DNA of 64,000 bases, taken from NCBI RefSeq assembly GCF_012932495.1, contig NZ_JABCNG010000001.1, forward strand, positions 558,001-622,000, given 5' to 3'. The notes beneath the pieces are model-generated. The model saw nothing but the letters and a program-made list of their open reading frames with translations, was not told the origin of the DNA and did no database searches. Position numbers and translations under genes: made by a program. How positions within the stretch are numbered: the stretch's first letter is position 1; the number at the start of each line of letters is the position of its first letter. Origin of the DNA: Novosphingobium sp. SG919. GTDB lineage: Bacteria > Pseudomonadota > Alphaproteobacteria > Sphingomonadales > Sphingomonadaceae. Below, one piece after another: positions 9,209 through 17,332 of the stretch.

Positions 9209-10666
9209 TCAGGCGGCAAGTCCGGTAACGACCGCCAGCCCCAGGAACGAGAAGAACCCCATGACATCGGTCGCCATCGTGACGAATACGGCCGAAGAGA
9301 CAGCCGGATCCACGCGCAGCCGATCGAGCGTGACGGGAACCATGATCCCGGCCAGCCCAGCCACCAGATTGTTGATGACCATGGCTGCCGCGATCACCGC
9401 GCCCAGGTGCGGGTTGCCGAATATCAGCGTGGTGCCCACCCCGATCAGCACGCCCAGCGACAGCCCGTTGGCCAGCGCAATGCGCAATTCGCGCAGGATC
9501 ATGCGCACGGTGTTGGAACTGGTCAGCTGGTTGGTGGCAATCGCGCGCACCACCACCGCCAGGGTCTGCGTGCCGGCATTGCCGCCCATCCCCGAAACGA
9601 TCGGCATCAGCACGGCGAGCAGGGCAAAGCGGGCGATCGCGCCCTGGAACAGGCCCACCACCGACGCGGCGATGATCGCCGTGCCCAGGTTCACCACCAG
9701 CCACGACAGGCGCGTGCGCACGGTCAAGGCGATCGGCTCGTTGATGTCGCCATCGCCCGCGCCCGAAAGACGCAGGATGTCTTCGCTGGCTTCTTCCTGG
9801 ATGATGTGGACCACGTCGTCCACCGTGATCTGGCCGACCAGGCGGCCGCTGTCGTCCACCACGGCGGCCGAGATCAGCGCGTATTTCTGGAAGCGCAGCG
9901 CCACTTCTTCCTGGTCCATGGTTACGGGAATCAGCGTCTGGTCGCGCTTCATCACATCGGCCAGGGCCACGCTGCGCGGCGCGCGCAGCAGCCAGGACAG
10001 CATGCAGGTGCCCACGGGGCGGTGCTTCACGTCAACGATGAACACTTCCCAGAATTCGGTGGCAAGGTCATCATCGTCGCGGCGCAAGTAATCGATCAGG
10101 TCGCCCACGCTCAGGTGTTCGGGCACCGCGATCACGTCGCGGCTCATCAGGCGGCCGGCGGATTCTTCCGGGTAGGACAGCGCGCTTTCGATCGCGGCGC
10201 GGTCTTCCGGCTCCATCTCGGCCAGGACCGCAGCCTGGTCTTCCTCGTCGAGATCTTCGATCAGGGCGACGGCGTCGTCCGTCTCCATCTGCTCGGCAAG
10301 ATCGGCAACTTCGTCCGGCTCCAGATCGTCGACCAGCGCATCACGCACCCAGTCGTTCAATTCGGCCAGCACTTCCGACCCCAAAAGGTCGTTGATCGCG
10401 CGGGCGAGCGGCGCGCGATATTCCTGCTCGATCAACTCGAACAAGTCGGCAATGTCGGCCGGATGCAGCGGCTCGACCAGGTTATAGACGGTTTCCTGGT
10501 CGGCCTCGTCCAGCGCTTCGGTCACCTTGCGCAGGAACGAGGGGCGCAGCGTGTTGTCTTCCTCGTCCAGCTCCTGCGAATTGCGCACAGGATCGGGCGC
10601 CGCCACCATCACGGTGTCGGTGTCGATCTGCGGTTCGTCGTCCCGGTGCGCGGCTTCATCCATCAT
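9209..10666 (-). CDS. mgtE: Magnesium transporter MgtE
   Basis: 485 residues from the ATG at 10666 (MMDEAAHRD). The longer open frame upstream overlaps the ppiB promoter and start and is rejected. Domain order: acidic N domain with the superhelical repeat (LHPADIADLFELI, residues about 60-190), two CBS domains (SAGRLMSRDVIAVPE ... ISAAVVDDSGRLVGQITVDDVV), then about five membrane helices from residue 320, with the pore segment MPIVSGMGGNAGTQT. MgtE is a Mg2+-gated Mg2+ channel of the inner membrane; the N and CBS domains sense cytosolic Mg2+. No M-box leader is visible between the divergent mgtE and ppiB starts. Confidence 0.96.
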   Translation of the reverse strand: MMDEAAHRDDEPQIDTDTVMVAAPDPVRNSQELDEEDNTLRPSFLRKVTEALDEADQETVYNLVEPLHPADIADLFELIEQEYRAPLARAINDLLGSEVLAELNDWVRDALVDDLEPDEVADLAEQMETDDAVALIEDLDEEDQAAVLAEMEPEDRAAIESALSYPEESAGRLMSRDVIAVPEHLSVGDLIDYLRRDDDDLATEFWEVFIVDVKHRPVGTCMLSWLLRAPRSVALADVMKRDQTLIPVTMDQEEVALRFQKYALISAAVVDDSGRLVGQITVDDVVHIIQEEASEDILRLSGAGDGDINEPIALTVRTRLSWLVVNLGTAIIAASVVGLFQGAIARFALLAVLMPIVSGMGGNAGTQTLAVVVRAIATNQLTSSNTVRMILRELRIALANGLSLGVLIGVGTTLIFGNPHLGAVIAAAMVINNLVAGLAGIMVPVTLDRLRVDPAVSSAVFVTMATDVMGFFSFLGLAVVTGLAA

Positions 10667-10772
10667 GGGCCGGGATAGGCGATCATCCGGCAAATGCAAT
10701 GATGCAGTGCAGCGTGACTTTGCCGGCAGATTGCCTATATCGGCGGCATTGTTTGCCAAGGAAGAGTGGTCG

Positions 10773-11228
10773 ATGTCTGAAGAAAAACTGGTCCTGTCGC
10801 TGGATTCGGGCGATGTGGTGATCAAGCTGCGTCCCGATCTGGCCCCCGGCCACGTGGAACGCATCAAGGAACTGGCCTCGGAAGGCTTTTACGATGGCGT
10901 GAAGTTCCACCGCGTGATCCCCGGCTTCATGGCGCAGGGCGGCTGCCCCCAGGGCACCGGCATGGGCGGTTCCGACAAGCCGGACCTCAAGGCCGAATTC
11001 AACGACCAGCCGCACGTGCGCGGCGTGTGCTCGATGGCCCGCACCAGCTATCCGCACTCGGCCAACAGCCAGTTCTTCATCTGCTTTGACGACGCGCGCT
11101 TCCTCGATCGCCAGTACACCGTGTGGGGCGAAGTGGAGAGCGGCATGGACCTGATCGACGCGCTGCCCAAGGGCGAGCCGCCGGCAAACCCGGGCGTGAT
11201 CCGCAAGGCGACCGTTCAGGCGGCCTGA
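10773..11228 (+). CDS. ppiB: Cyclophilin-type peptidyl-prolyl cis-trans isomerase
   Basis: 151 residues, cytoplasmic (no signal peptide). Cyclophilin signatures are present: FYDGVKFHRVIPGFMAQGG and SMARTSYPHSANSQFFICF, followed by the Trp-containing YTVWGEV. The start ATG at 10773 is preceded by AAGGAAG at 8-9 bases; the longer frame upstream overlaps mgtE on the other strand. The protein catalyses proline isomerisation during folding. A strong intrinsic terminator follows at 11291-11315. Confidence 0.95.
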   Translation: MSEEKLVLSLDSGDVVIKLRPDLAPGHVERIKELASEGFYDGVKFHRVIPGFMAQGGCPQGTGMGGSDKPDLKAEFNDQPHVRGVCSMARTSYPHSANSQFFICFDDARFLDRQYTVWGEVESGMDLIDALPKGEPPANPGVIRKATVQAA

Positions 11229-11290
11229 GCCAGAGCGACGACCGGGCGCTGTCTCGGTTCTGAGACGAAACCTGTATCATATCAGGGAAA

Positions 11291-11315
11291 GGCGGGGCTG
11301 GTCCCCGCCTTTTTT
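11291..11315 (+). terminator. Rho-independent terminator after ppiB
   Basis: A perfect 7-bp stem GGCGGGG/CCCCGCC with a 5-base loop (CTGGT) is followed immediately by six T. It ends the ppiB transcript and isolates the CoA-transferase gene downstream. Confidence 0.92.
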
Positions 11316-11377
11316 GCTGCCGGAATGGGCGCATCGGCCTAGGGGCAAGGGCAGACCGAACCCGAGAGGAGCCCCCC

Positions 11378-12922
11378 ATGAACGCCCCCGTTTCGTCAGC
11401 ACCCGTTTCCACCGCGCGCATTGCTCATCCCGATTATCGTGCCCGCCTGATGAGCGCGGACGATGCCGCCAGCCTGATCGGCCCTGGCGCGGTCGTGGGG
11501 ATGAGTGGCTTTACCGGCGCGGGCTATCCCAAGGCGGTGCCCCAGGCCCTGGCGCGGCGGATGGAAGCGGCGCATGCGGCGGGCGATCCCTATGCCATCA
11601 AGGTGTGGACTGGCGCATCCACGGGCCCCGAACTCGATGGCGCGCTGGCGCGGGCCAAGGGCATCGATTTCCGCCTACCCTACAATTCCGATCCCTTGGT
11701 GCGCGAACAGATCAACGCGGGCACCGTGCAGTATTTCGACATGCACCTGAGCCAGGTGGCGCCGGTGGCCTGGCAGGGCTTCCTCGGCCCGCTCGACGTG
11801 GCGCTGGTGGAAGTCTCGGCAATCCTGCCCGATGGCAGCGTGGTGCCGTCCTCTTCGGTGGGCAACAACAAGACCTGGCTGGACCGCGCGGGCAAGATCA
11901 TCCTCGAGGTCAATTCCTGGCAGCACGAAGCGCTGCACGGGATGCACGACATCTATTACGGCACGGCGCTGCCACCGCACCGCCAGCCGATCCCGCTGAC
12001 CCATCCCGATGATCGCATCGGCCAGCCCACGTTCCGCATCGATCCGGCCAAGGTGGTGGCGGTTGTTGCCACCGACACGCCTGATCGCAATGCCCCGTTC
12101 AAGGCGCCTGACGATGCCGCCCGCGCCATTGCCGGTCATCTGCTGGCGTTCCTGGAGCACGAAGTCACCGTGGGCCGCCTGCCGCGCAGCCTGCTGCCGA
12201 TCCAGTCGGGCGTGGGCAATATCGCCAATGCCGTGCTGCACGGGCTGATGGACAGCCCGTTCGAACCAATGACCGCTTATACCGAAGTGCTTCAGGACGG
12301 CATGCTCGAACTGCTGGCATCGGGCAAGCTGGCGATGGCTTCGGCCACGGCCTTTTCGCTCAGCCCCGATGCGGCCGAAGCGCTCAATGCCGAAATGCAC
12401 CGCTATCGCAATCGCATCGTGTTGCGCCCGCAGGAGATTTCCAACCACCCCGAACTGGTGCGCCGCCTGGGCTGCCTGGCCATGAACGGCATGATCGAGG
12501 CCGATCTCTATGGCAACGTCAACTCCACCCACCTGATGGGCTCGCGCATCCAGAACGGCATCGGCGGCTCGGGCGACTTTGCGCGCAATGCCTATATCTC
12601 GATCTTCATGGCGCCTTCGGTGGCCAAGGGCGGGGCGATTTCCACCATCGTGCCCCAGGTCAGCCATGTCGACCATATCGACCAGGACGTGCAGGTGATC
12701 GTCACCGACCAGGGCCTGGCCGACTTGCGCGGGTTGGCGCCCAAGCAGCGCGCGGAAAAGGTCATCGCCAACTGCGTCCACCCGCTCTACCGCGACCAGC
12801 TGGCCGATTACTACGCCCGTGCCCTGCGCGATTCCTATGGCAAGCACTCGCCCTCGCTGCTGCGCGAGGCGTTGTCATGGCACCAGCGTTTCGTGGAAAA
12901 GGGCACGATGCTGGCGGGGTGA
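11378..12922 (+). CDS. Acetyl-CoA hydrolase/transferase family, probable succinyl-CoA:acetate CoA-transferase
   Basis: 514 residues, full length for the AarC/Cat1 type of class I CoA-transferase. Seen in sequence: GMSGFTGAGYPK near the N-terminus, the probable catalytic Glu in YTEVLQDG (about residue 302), and the glycine-rich GNVNSTHLMGSRIQNG with GGSGDF. The C-terminal block VTDQGLADLRGLAPKQRA is also typical. The enzyme moves CoA between succinyl-CoA, acetate or related short acids and can act as an acetate assimilation or overflow step. A GAGAGGA ribosome binding site sits about 8 bases before the ATG. It is monocistronic, between a terminator and a repeat element. Confidence 0.9.
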   Translation: MNAPVSSAPVSTARIAHPDYRARLMSADDAASLIGPGAVVGMSGFTGAGYPKAVPQALARRMEAAHAAGDPYAIKVWTGASTGPELDGALARAKGIDFRLPYNSDPLVREQINAGTVQYFDMHLSQVAPVAWQGFLGPLDVALVEVSAILPDGSVVPSSSVGNNKTWLDRAGKIILEVNSWQHEALHGMHDIYYGTALPPHRQPIPLTHPDDRIGQPTFRIDPAKVVAVVATDTPDRNAPFKAPDDAARAIAGHLLAFLEHEVTVGRLPRSLLPIQSGVGNIANAVLHGLMDSPFEPMTAYTEVLQDGMLELLASGKLAMASATAFSLSPDAAEALNAEMHRYRNRIVLRPQEISNHPELVRRLGCLAMNGMIEADLYGNVNSTHLMGSRIQNGIGGSGDFARNAYISIFMAPSVAKGGAISTIVPQVSHVDHIDQDVQVIVTDQGLADLRGLAPKQRAEKVIANCVHPLYRDQLADYYARALRDSYGKHSPSLLREALSWHQRFVEKGTMLAG

Positions 12923-12928
12923 GGGAGT

Positions 12929-13045
12929 ACCCCTCCGTCGGCCTGCGGCCGCCACCTCCCCATCGGGGGATGGGGAGGAACTTCCGGTTCCTCCCTGCCG
13001 AAGGCGGGGAGGGGGACCGCCGCGAAGCGGTGGTGGAGGGGCGTG
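12929..13045 (+). repeat. Family-3 intergenic repeat (inverted GC-rich arms)
   Basis: A 117-base GC-rich element between the CoA-transferase gene and the convergent lysR gene. The left arm begins CCCCTCCGTCGGCCTGCGG and contains its own small hairpin (CCTCCCCATC.GGGGGATGGGGAGG). The right arm ends GGTGGTGGAGGGGC and is a diverged inverted copy of the left. A second copy lies at 26443-26533. It resembles dispersed intergenic repeats seen in sphingomonad genomes. Confidence 0.75.
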
Positions 13046-13048
13046 GGC

Positions 13049-13930
13049 CTAAAGCCCCGCCTTCAGCATCCAATCATGGAACAAGCGCACCGGGCGCGAT
13101 TGCAGCGCGCGCGGGCGGCAGACGAACCAGTAGGAATAAGGGCTGTCCACCTCGATATCATAGACCCGGGCCAAGCGGGGATCGTGGCTGCGGCTGAAGT
13201 GATCGTCGTGCATGATCGCGATGCCCAGCCCTTGCGCGGCGGCTTCCAGGATCAGCTGGCCCGAATCGAAATGGTCGATCGCCGCCGGTTCCAGCGCTTC
13301 CAGGTGCAGCGTGCGCTTCCACGCTTCGAAGCTGGCGGGCAGGTCGTTGTGGACCAGGAACGTCTGCTTGGCGAGCTTGGCCATGTCGGGCCGGTCGCCC
13401 AGTTCCTCGGCCAGTTGCTTGCTGGCGATGGCATAGACGCGGTTGTGATCAAGCCGCACCGAATGCAGCGTGGCATCGGGCCCTTCGGAAAGGACGATGG
13501 CCGCGTCGATCGTATCGCCCAGCTTGGTTTCGGCCGCGGTGGAGCTGTCGATGTCGATGTGCAGTTGCGGGTGCAGCTTGCGCAATTCGCCCAGGCGCGG
13601 GAACAGGCGCTGGCTGCCGAACAGCGGCAGCACGCCCAGGCGCAGGCGCATGACCTTGCCGGTGTCGATCATGCGGTCGATGCGGTCGGCCATCTCGTCG
13701 ATCAGCGGGGCCACGGCATCATACAGCGTCTGCCCGTCTTCGGTCAGCTTGAGTGCCTGGTGCTTGCGCTCGAACAGCGGCTTGCCCACGAATTCTTCCA
13801 GTGCCGCCAGCCGCCGCGACAGGGCCGAGGGGCTGAGCGCCAGTTCCGCCGCCGCCGTCTTGGCAGATCCCGCGCGCACCACGCGGATGAAGGCTTCCAG
13901 CGAACGCAGCGGAGGCAGGCGGCGGATCAT
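13049..13930 (-). CDS. LysR-type transcriptional regulator
   Basis: 293 residues from the ATG at 13930 (MIRRLPPLRSLEAF). The N-terminal winged helix-turn-helix is clear (GSAKTAAAELALSPSALSRRLAALEE), then a linker helix and a substrate-binding effector domain with LGVLPLFGSQ and the typical GLGIAI motif near the C-terminus. The MxRRLPPLxxLxAF opening is like the GcvA subgroup. The start overlaps the corC stop by one base, so it is the last gene of the minus-strand phoH-ybeY-corC run. Whether it controls that run or a distant locus cannot be told. Confidence 0.9.
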   Translation of the reverse strand: MIRRLPPLRSLEAFIRVVRAGSAKTAAAELALSPSALSRRLAALEEFVGKPLFERKHQALKLTEDGQTLYDAVAPLIDEMADRIDRMIDTGKVMRLRLGVLPLFGSQRLFPRLGELRKLHPQLHIDIDSSTAAETKLGDTIDAAIVLSEGPDATLHSVRLDHNRVYAIASKQLAEELGDRPDMAKLAKQTFLVHNDLPASFEAWKRTLHLEALEPAAIDHFDSGQLILEAAAQGLGIAIMHDDHFSRSHDPRLARVYDIEVDSPYSYWFVCRPRALQSRPVRLFHDWMLKAGL

Positions 13931-14913
13931 CAGGCGTCTTCTTCTTCTTCGGCAAGGGCAGTGGAGGGGGCATGCAGGCGGATGCGTGTCAGGCGGCGTT
14001 CGTCGCCCCCGGTCACTTCCAGGCGCCAGCCGGATTCGTGTTCCAGCACACGGCCCACCGGCGGCACTTCGCCGGCCAATACCACGGCCAGGCCGCCCAG
14101 CGTGTCGACATCTTCCTCCACTTCGGCGAGGCGCGGGTCGATGGTCTGGGCCACGTCTTCCAGTTCGGCGCGCGCATCGGCATCCCAGGTATCGGGATCG
14201 AGCTGGTTGAGCAGCACTTCGGGCGCGTCGTCGTGCTCGTCTTCCACGTCGCCGACGATTTCCTCGACCAGGTCCTCGAACGTGACGATCCCGTCGGTGC
14301 CGGAATATTCGTCGATCACCACGGCCAGGTGGGTGCGGCTGCTGCGCATGTCGGCCAGCACGTCGATCGCGCCGCGTGCCTGGGGCACGAACAGCGGCTG
14401 GCGCATCAGCGTGGTCCAATCGGCCGGCGCGGGTGCGCCTTTCAGGGCCATGTCCGCCAGGAACGGGAACACGTCCTTGATGTGCATCATGCCCTGCACT
14501 TCATCGAGCGATTCGCCATAGACCGGCAGGCGGCTGTGGCCATGCTCGGCAAAGGCGGCGACCACCTCGGCAAAGGTGGATGAGGCCGGAATGGCGATGA
14601 TCTGCCCGCGCGGGATGGCGACATCGTCGGCATCGCGTTCGCTGAAATGGAGCAGGTTCTTGAGCATCTGGCGTTCCACCGGCACCAGGTCGCCATCGGC
14701 GCCCTCGATGTGGCCGGGTTCGTGCTCGTGCTCTTCGATCGCTTCCTCGATCTGCGCCCGCAGCGATTGATCATGGTCGGGCCCCTTGAAAAAGGCCTTG
14801 ATCACGCGCCACAGCGCGCCGCTACTGTCTCCTTCGCCAGAACGGCCTTCGCCGCTTGGCCCATTGCCCTCGGGCACGGACATCGTTCCTTTCCCCGTTT
14901 CAGAAACCATCAT
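13930..14913 (-). CDS. corC: CorC/HlyC-family CBS-domain protein
   Basis: 327 residues. Order: acidic/glycine-rich N-terminal tail, the block LKNLLHFSERDADDVAIPRGQI, two CBS motifs (VYGESLDEVQGMMHIKDVF; AVVIDEYSGTDGIVTFEDLVEEIVG), then a CorC_HlyC C-terminal domain (DVDTLGGLAVVLAGEVPPVG). Such proteins are linked to divalent metal homeostasis. No membrane domain is present, as in CorC proper. The start at 14913 overlaps the ybeY stop (ATGA), supporting this start over the internal ATG at 14883. The ybeY-corC neighbourhood is conserved in many Proteobacteria. Confidence 0.92.
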   Translation of the reverse strand: MMVSETGKGTMSVPEGNGPSGEGRSGEGDSSGALWRVIKAFFKGPDHDQSLRAQIEEAIEEHEHEPGHIEGADGDLVPVERQMLKNLLHFSERDADDVAIPRGQIIAIPASSTFAEVVAAFAEHGHSRLPVYGESLDEVQGMMHIKDVFPFLADMALKGAPAPADWTTLMRQPLFVPQARGAIDVLADMRSSRTHLAVVIDEYSGTDGIVTFEDLVEEIVGDVEDEHDDAPEVLLNQLDPDTWDADARAELEDVAQTIDPRLAEVEEDVDTLGGLAVVLAGEVPPVGRVLEHESGWRLEVTGGDERRLTRIRLHAPSTALAEEEEDA

Positions 14914-15404
14914 GCATATGGGTCGGCCAGGCCCAGCAAGGCAAGCGCCTTCCGCTCCAGGTCTTCCATTTCCTCGGCCTGGGCCTCACCCTCTTCGTGA
15001 TCGTAACCGGCCAGGTGCAGCAGCCCGTGGACCACCAGGTGGGTGGCGTGGGTTTCCACCGAAACACCCTTTTCGGCCGCCTCGCGCGCGCAGACGCCCT
15101 GGGCCAGGATCAGGTCGCCCAGCATGCCCGGCGCGCCTTCATCGGCTGCGGCACGCAGCACATCCTCGCGGGCAAGCATCGGAAACGAGAGGACATTGGT
15201 CGGCTTGTCCTTGGCCCGCCACTGCTTGTTGAGTGCGTGCACTTCTTCGTCGTCGGCCAGGACCAGGCTGACCAGCAGGTTGGGATGCGCCAGTTCGGGT
15301 GCCACCTTGGCGGCCGCTTCGGCGGCACGGTTGGCCAATGCCTCCCAATCGGTGGCGTCTCCCCAGATGGGATCGATGTCGATTTCCAGAATCGGCGCGG
15401 TCAT
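14910..15404 (-). CDS. ybeY: Endoribonuclease YbeY (16S rRNA maturation)
   Basis: 164 residues from ATG 15404. The single-domain metalloprotein YbeY acts in 16S rRNA 3'-end maturation and late 30S quality control. The zinc signature H-G-x-L-H-L-x-G-Y-D-H is present as VHGLLHLAGYDH. The upstream block RAKDKPTNVLSFP is the second hallmark. The longer frame to 15782 crosses the repeat and phoH and is not real. It lies between phoH and corC. Confidence 0.96.
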   Translation of the reverse strand: MTAPILEIDIDPIWGDATDWEALANRAAEAAAKVAPELAHPNLLVSLVLADDEEVHALNKQWRAKDKPTNVLSFPMLAREDVLRAAADEGAPGMLGDLILAQGVCAREAAEKGVSVETHATHLVVHGLLHLAGYDHEEGEAQAEEMEDLERKALALLGLADPYA

Positions 15405-15510
15405 GCGGGGGCCTGTACAATTGGGGGGAGGCGATTCGCTTTGGCATGGTGGCGCAGGGTGCGCCAGCCGCCATGTGCAAAAAATGCAAGATCGGCCTCG
15501 CGCGAGGTTT

Positions 15511-15561
15511 CCACCACCCCCTCGCCCCCTCCTCTTCAGGGGAGCGGGTTGGGTGTGGTGG
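15511..15561. repeat. Family-4 hairpin repeat between phoH and ybeY
   Basis: A C-rich arm beginning CCACCACCCCCTCG and a G-rich arm ending GGGTGTGGTGG fold back around CTCCTCTTCAGGGGAG. A related hairpin occurs at 28031-28068. Because it lies inside an apparently co-directional gene run, it could modulate readthrough from phoH to ybeY. Confidence 0.65.
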
Positions 15562-15576
15562 AGCCACAGCGCAAGA

Positions 15577-16695
15577 TCAGGCCTCGTTCCCCTCATAGGC
15601 TTCCACGATCCGCCCCACGATCGGGTGGCGCACCACGTCGGCGCGGCTGAAATGAACCACGCCGATCCCGTCCACGCCCTCCAGCCGGCCCACGGCATCG
15701 GCCAGGCCGCTGGCCGCCACGCCGCCGGGAAGATCGACCTGCTTGGGATCGCCGCACACCACCATGCGGCTGTTCTGGCCAAAGCGGGTGAGGAACATCT
15801 TCATCTGCGCCGGCGTGGTGTTCTGCGCTTCGTCCAGGATGACAAAGGCATCGGCCAGCGTGCGCCCGCGCATGAATGCGATAGGGGCAATCTCGATTTC
15901 GCCGCTGGCGATGCGCCGCTCCACCTGTTCGGGCGGCATGCAGTCATAGAGCGCATCGTAGAGCGGGCGCAGATAGGGATCGACCTTTTCCTTCATGTCG
16001 CCCGGCAGGAAGCCCAGCCGTTCGCCCGCTTCCACCGCCGGACGCGACAGGATCAGGCGCTGTACCGATCCGGTCATCAACTGGGCCACGGCCTGGGCCA
16101 CGGCCAGGTAGGTCTTGCCGGTGCCCGCCGGCCCCAGGGCAAAGATCACGTCGTTCTTCACCAGCGCCTGCATATAGGAGATCTGCGTGGCCGAACGCGG
16201 CACGATCGTCTTGCGGCGGGTGCGGATCATGATCGGCGGGGCATTGCCGGGCGTGCCGGTGATGATGCCTTCCAGGGTGGGTTCCGCGCTCATCGCAATA
16301 AGGGACTCCAGTGCGCCGCTATCGATTTCGTGTCCGGTGTTGAGGCGCTGGTACAGGCCCTTGAGCACGTCGCGGGCGCGGGCCACGGCGTCTTCTGGCC
16401 CTTCGATCAAGACCTTGTTGCCGCGCGCGGAAATATACACGCCCAGGCGGTTTTCGATCTGCACCAGGTTGGTATCGAACTGCCCGAACAGCGCACCCAG
16501 CATCGTCTGCTCTTCAAATTCCACTTCCACGCGCGCGCGCCGTGGACTTTCCGGCCTGGCCCCGGTCCTTGCCCCGGCATCTCCGGTTATTCCGGCACGG
16601 TGCCCGGGGCGGTCGAAGGTCATGTCGCGATGCGCCTCTTCGTGGGCGCGGGGGAATTTGCGAGCCATGGGATGGGGTTTTCGCGCTCCTTTCAT
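15577..16695 (-). CDS. phoH: PhoH-family ATPase
   Basis: 372 residues. PhoH proteins are ATPases tied to RNA metabolism. An N-terminal KH-like region (ENRLGVYISARGNKVLIEGP) is followed by the Walker A motif ALGPAGTGKTYLA (about residues 165-177) and the Walker B block FVILDEAQNTTPAQMKMFLTRFG. Then come GDPKQVDLP and the C-terminal HFSRADVVRHPIV. The start at 16695 has a weak GAGAG just upstream; an in-frame ATG at 16668 is the alternative. Gene order phoH-ybeY-corC follows miaB in many Proteobacteria, as here. Confidence 0.94.
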   Translation of the reverse strand: MKGARKPHPMARKFPRAHEEAHRDMTFDRPGHRAGITGDAGARTGARPESPRRARVEVEFEEQTMLGALFGQFDTNLVQIENRLGVYISARGNKVLIEGPEDAVARARDVLKGLYQRLNTGHEIDSGALESLIAMSAEPTLEGIITGTPGNAPPIMIRTRRKTIVPRSATQISYMQALVKNDVIFALGPAGTGKTYLAVAQAVAQLMTGSVQRLILSRPAVEAGERLGFLPGDMKEKVDPYLRPLYDALYDCMPPEQVERRIASGEIEIAPIAFMRGRTLADAFVILDEAQNTTPAQMKMFLTRFGQNSRMVVCGDPKQVDLPGGVAASGLADAVGRLEGVDGIGVVHFSRADVVRHPIVGRIVEAYEGNEA

Positions 16696-16942
16696 CGAAC
16701 TCTCTATGCAAGTGTAAGGTGTGATCGGCGCGGTGCAAGCGCCGCAATCGTAAAATGCCTGTCATAGGTAACGAGACCGCGACACTTTGCTGCCAGGGCA
16801 CGACAAACCTGAGCGGTTTCTTGCGCAATCCTTCGGCACGCGTTCAGCCGCTGCGCGCCATAACCGCTTCATGGCCGACGGACACGCCAAGGCGCTCTGC
16901 CCCAAGTGTCTGCCAACCTCGGCCGATCAAGGAGTTACCCCC

Positions 16943-17251
16943 ATGCGCAAGTTCGTCCTCGCCATTGTCGCTGCCGCCGTTCTCGCTCCCGTGGTTGCCC
17001 CGGCCATGGCCAATGCCCAGCCGGTCCAGACCCCCGCAGTTGCCGCCGCCCGCCACGAAGTGCGCCATGACCGCGCCGAATTCCGCCACGATCGCGAACG
17101 CCTGGCCGTCGCCCGTGCGCATGGCAACGAACGCGCCGCCCGCGTTGCCCGTCACGAAGTGCGCCATGACGCCCGCGAACTGCGCCATGATCGCAAGGTG
17201 ATGCACCACAAGATCCGTCACGCCTACCGCCACCATCACCACCATGGCTGA
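16943..17251 (+). CDS. Small secreted His/Arg-rich protein, function unknown
   Basis: 102 residues from ATG 16943, preceded by AAGGAG at about 8 bases. The N-terminus is a clear signal peptide (MRKFVLAIVAAAVLAPVV..., cleavage probably after ANA). The mature part of about 76 residues has 15 histidines and many Arg/Asp, arranged as two repeats of (A)RHEVRHDRAEFRHDR / ARHEVRHDARELRHDR, and ends in five consecutive His plus Gly. This composition suggests periplasmic metal or acid binding (inference). It runs opposite to the surrounding miaB-phoH run and ends at a bidirectional terminator. I do not recognise a named family. Confidence 0.8.
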   Translation: MRKFVLAIVAAAVLAPVVAPAMANAQPVQTPAVAAARHEVRHDRAEFRHDRERLAVARAHGNERAARVARHEVRHDARELRHDRKVMHHKIRHAYRHHHHHG

Positions 17252-17275
17252 GGCCTGGCGCTGAGCTGACAAAGC

Positions 17276-17311
17276 AAAGGCCCCCGTCGCGTGATGCGGC
17301 GGGGGCCTTTT
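17276..17311. terminator. Bidirectional rho-independent terminator
   Basis: An 11-bp stem AAAGGCCCCCG/CGGGGGCCTTT with T-run on both strands lies between the convergent His-rich gene and miaB. It can end both transcripts. Confidence 0.9.
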
Positions 17312-17332
17312 CATGCCGACAAGCGCCGGCGT

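Noticed and set aside
10667-10772. M-box magnesium riboswitch ahead of mgtE
   Set aside because: The gap between mgtE and ppiB starts is about 106 bases and shows no conserved riboswitch stems.
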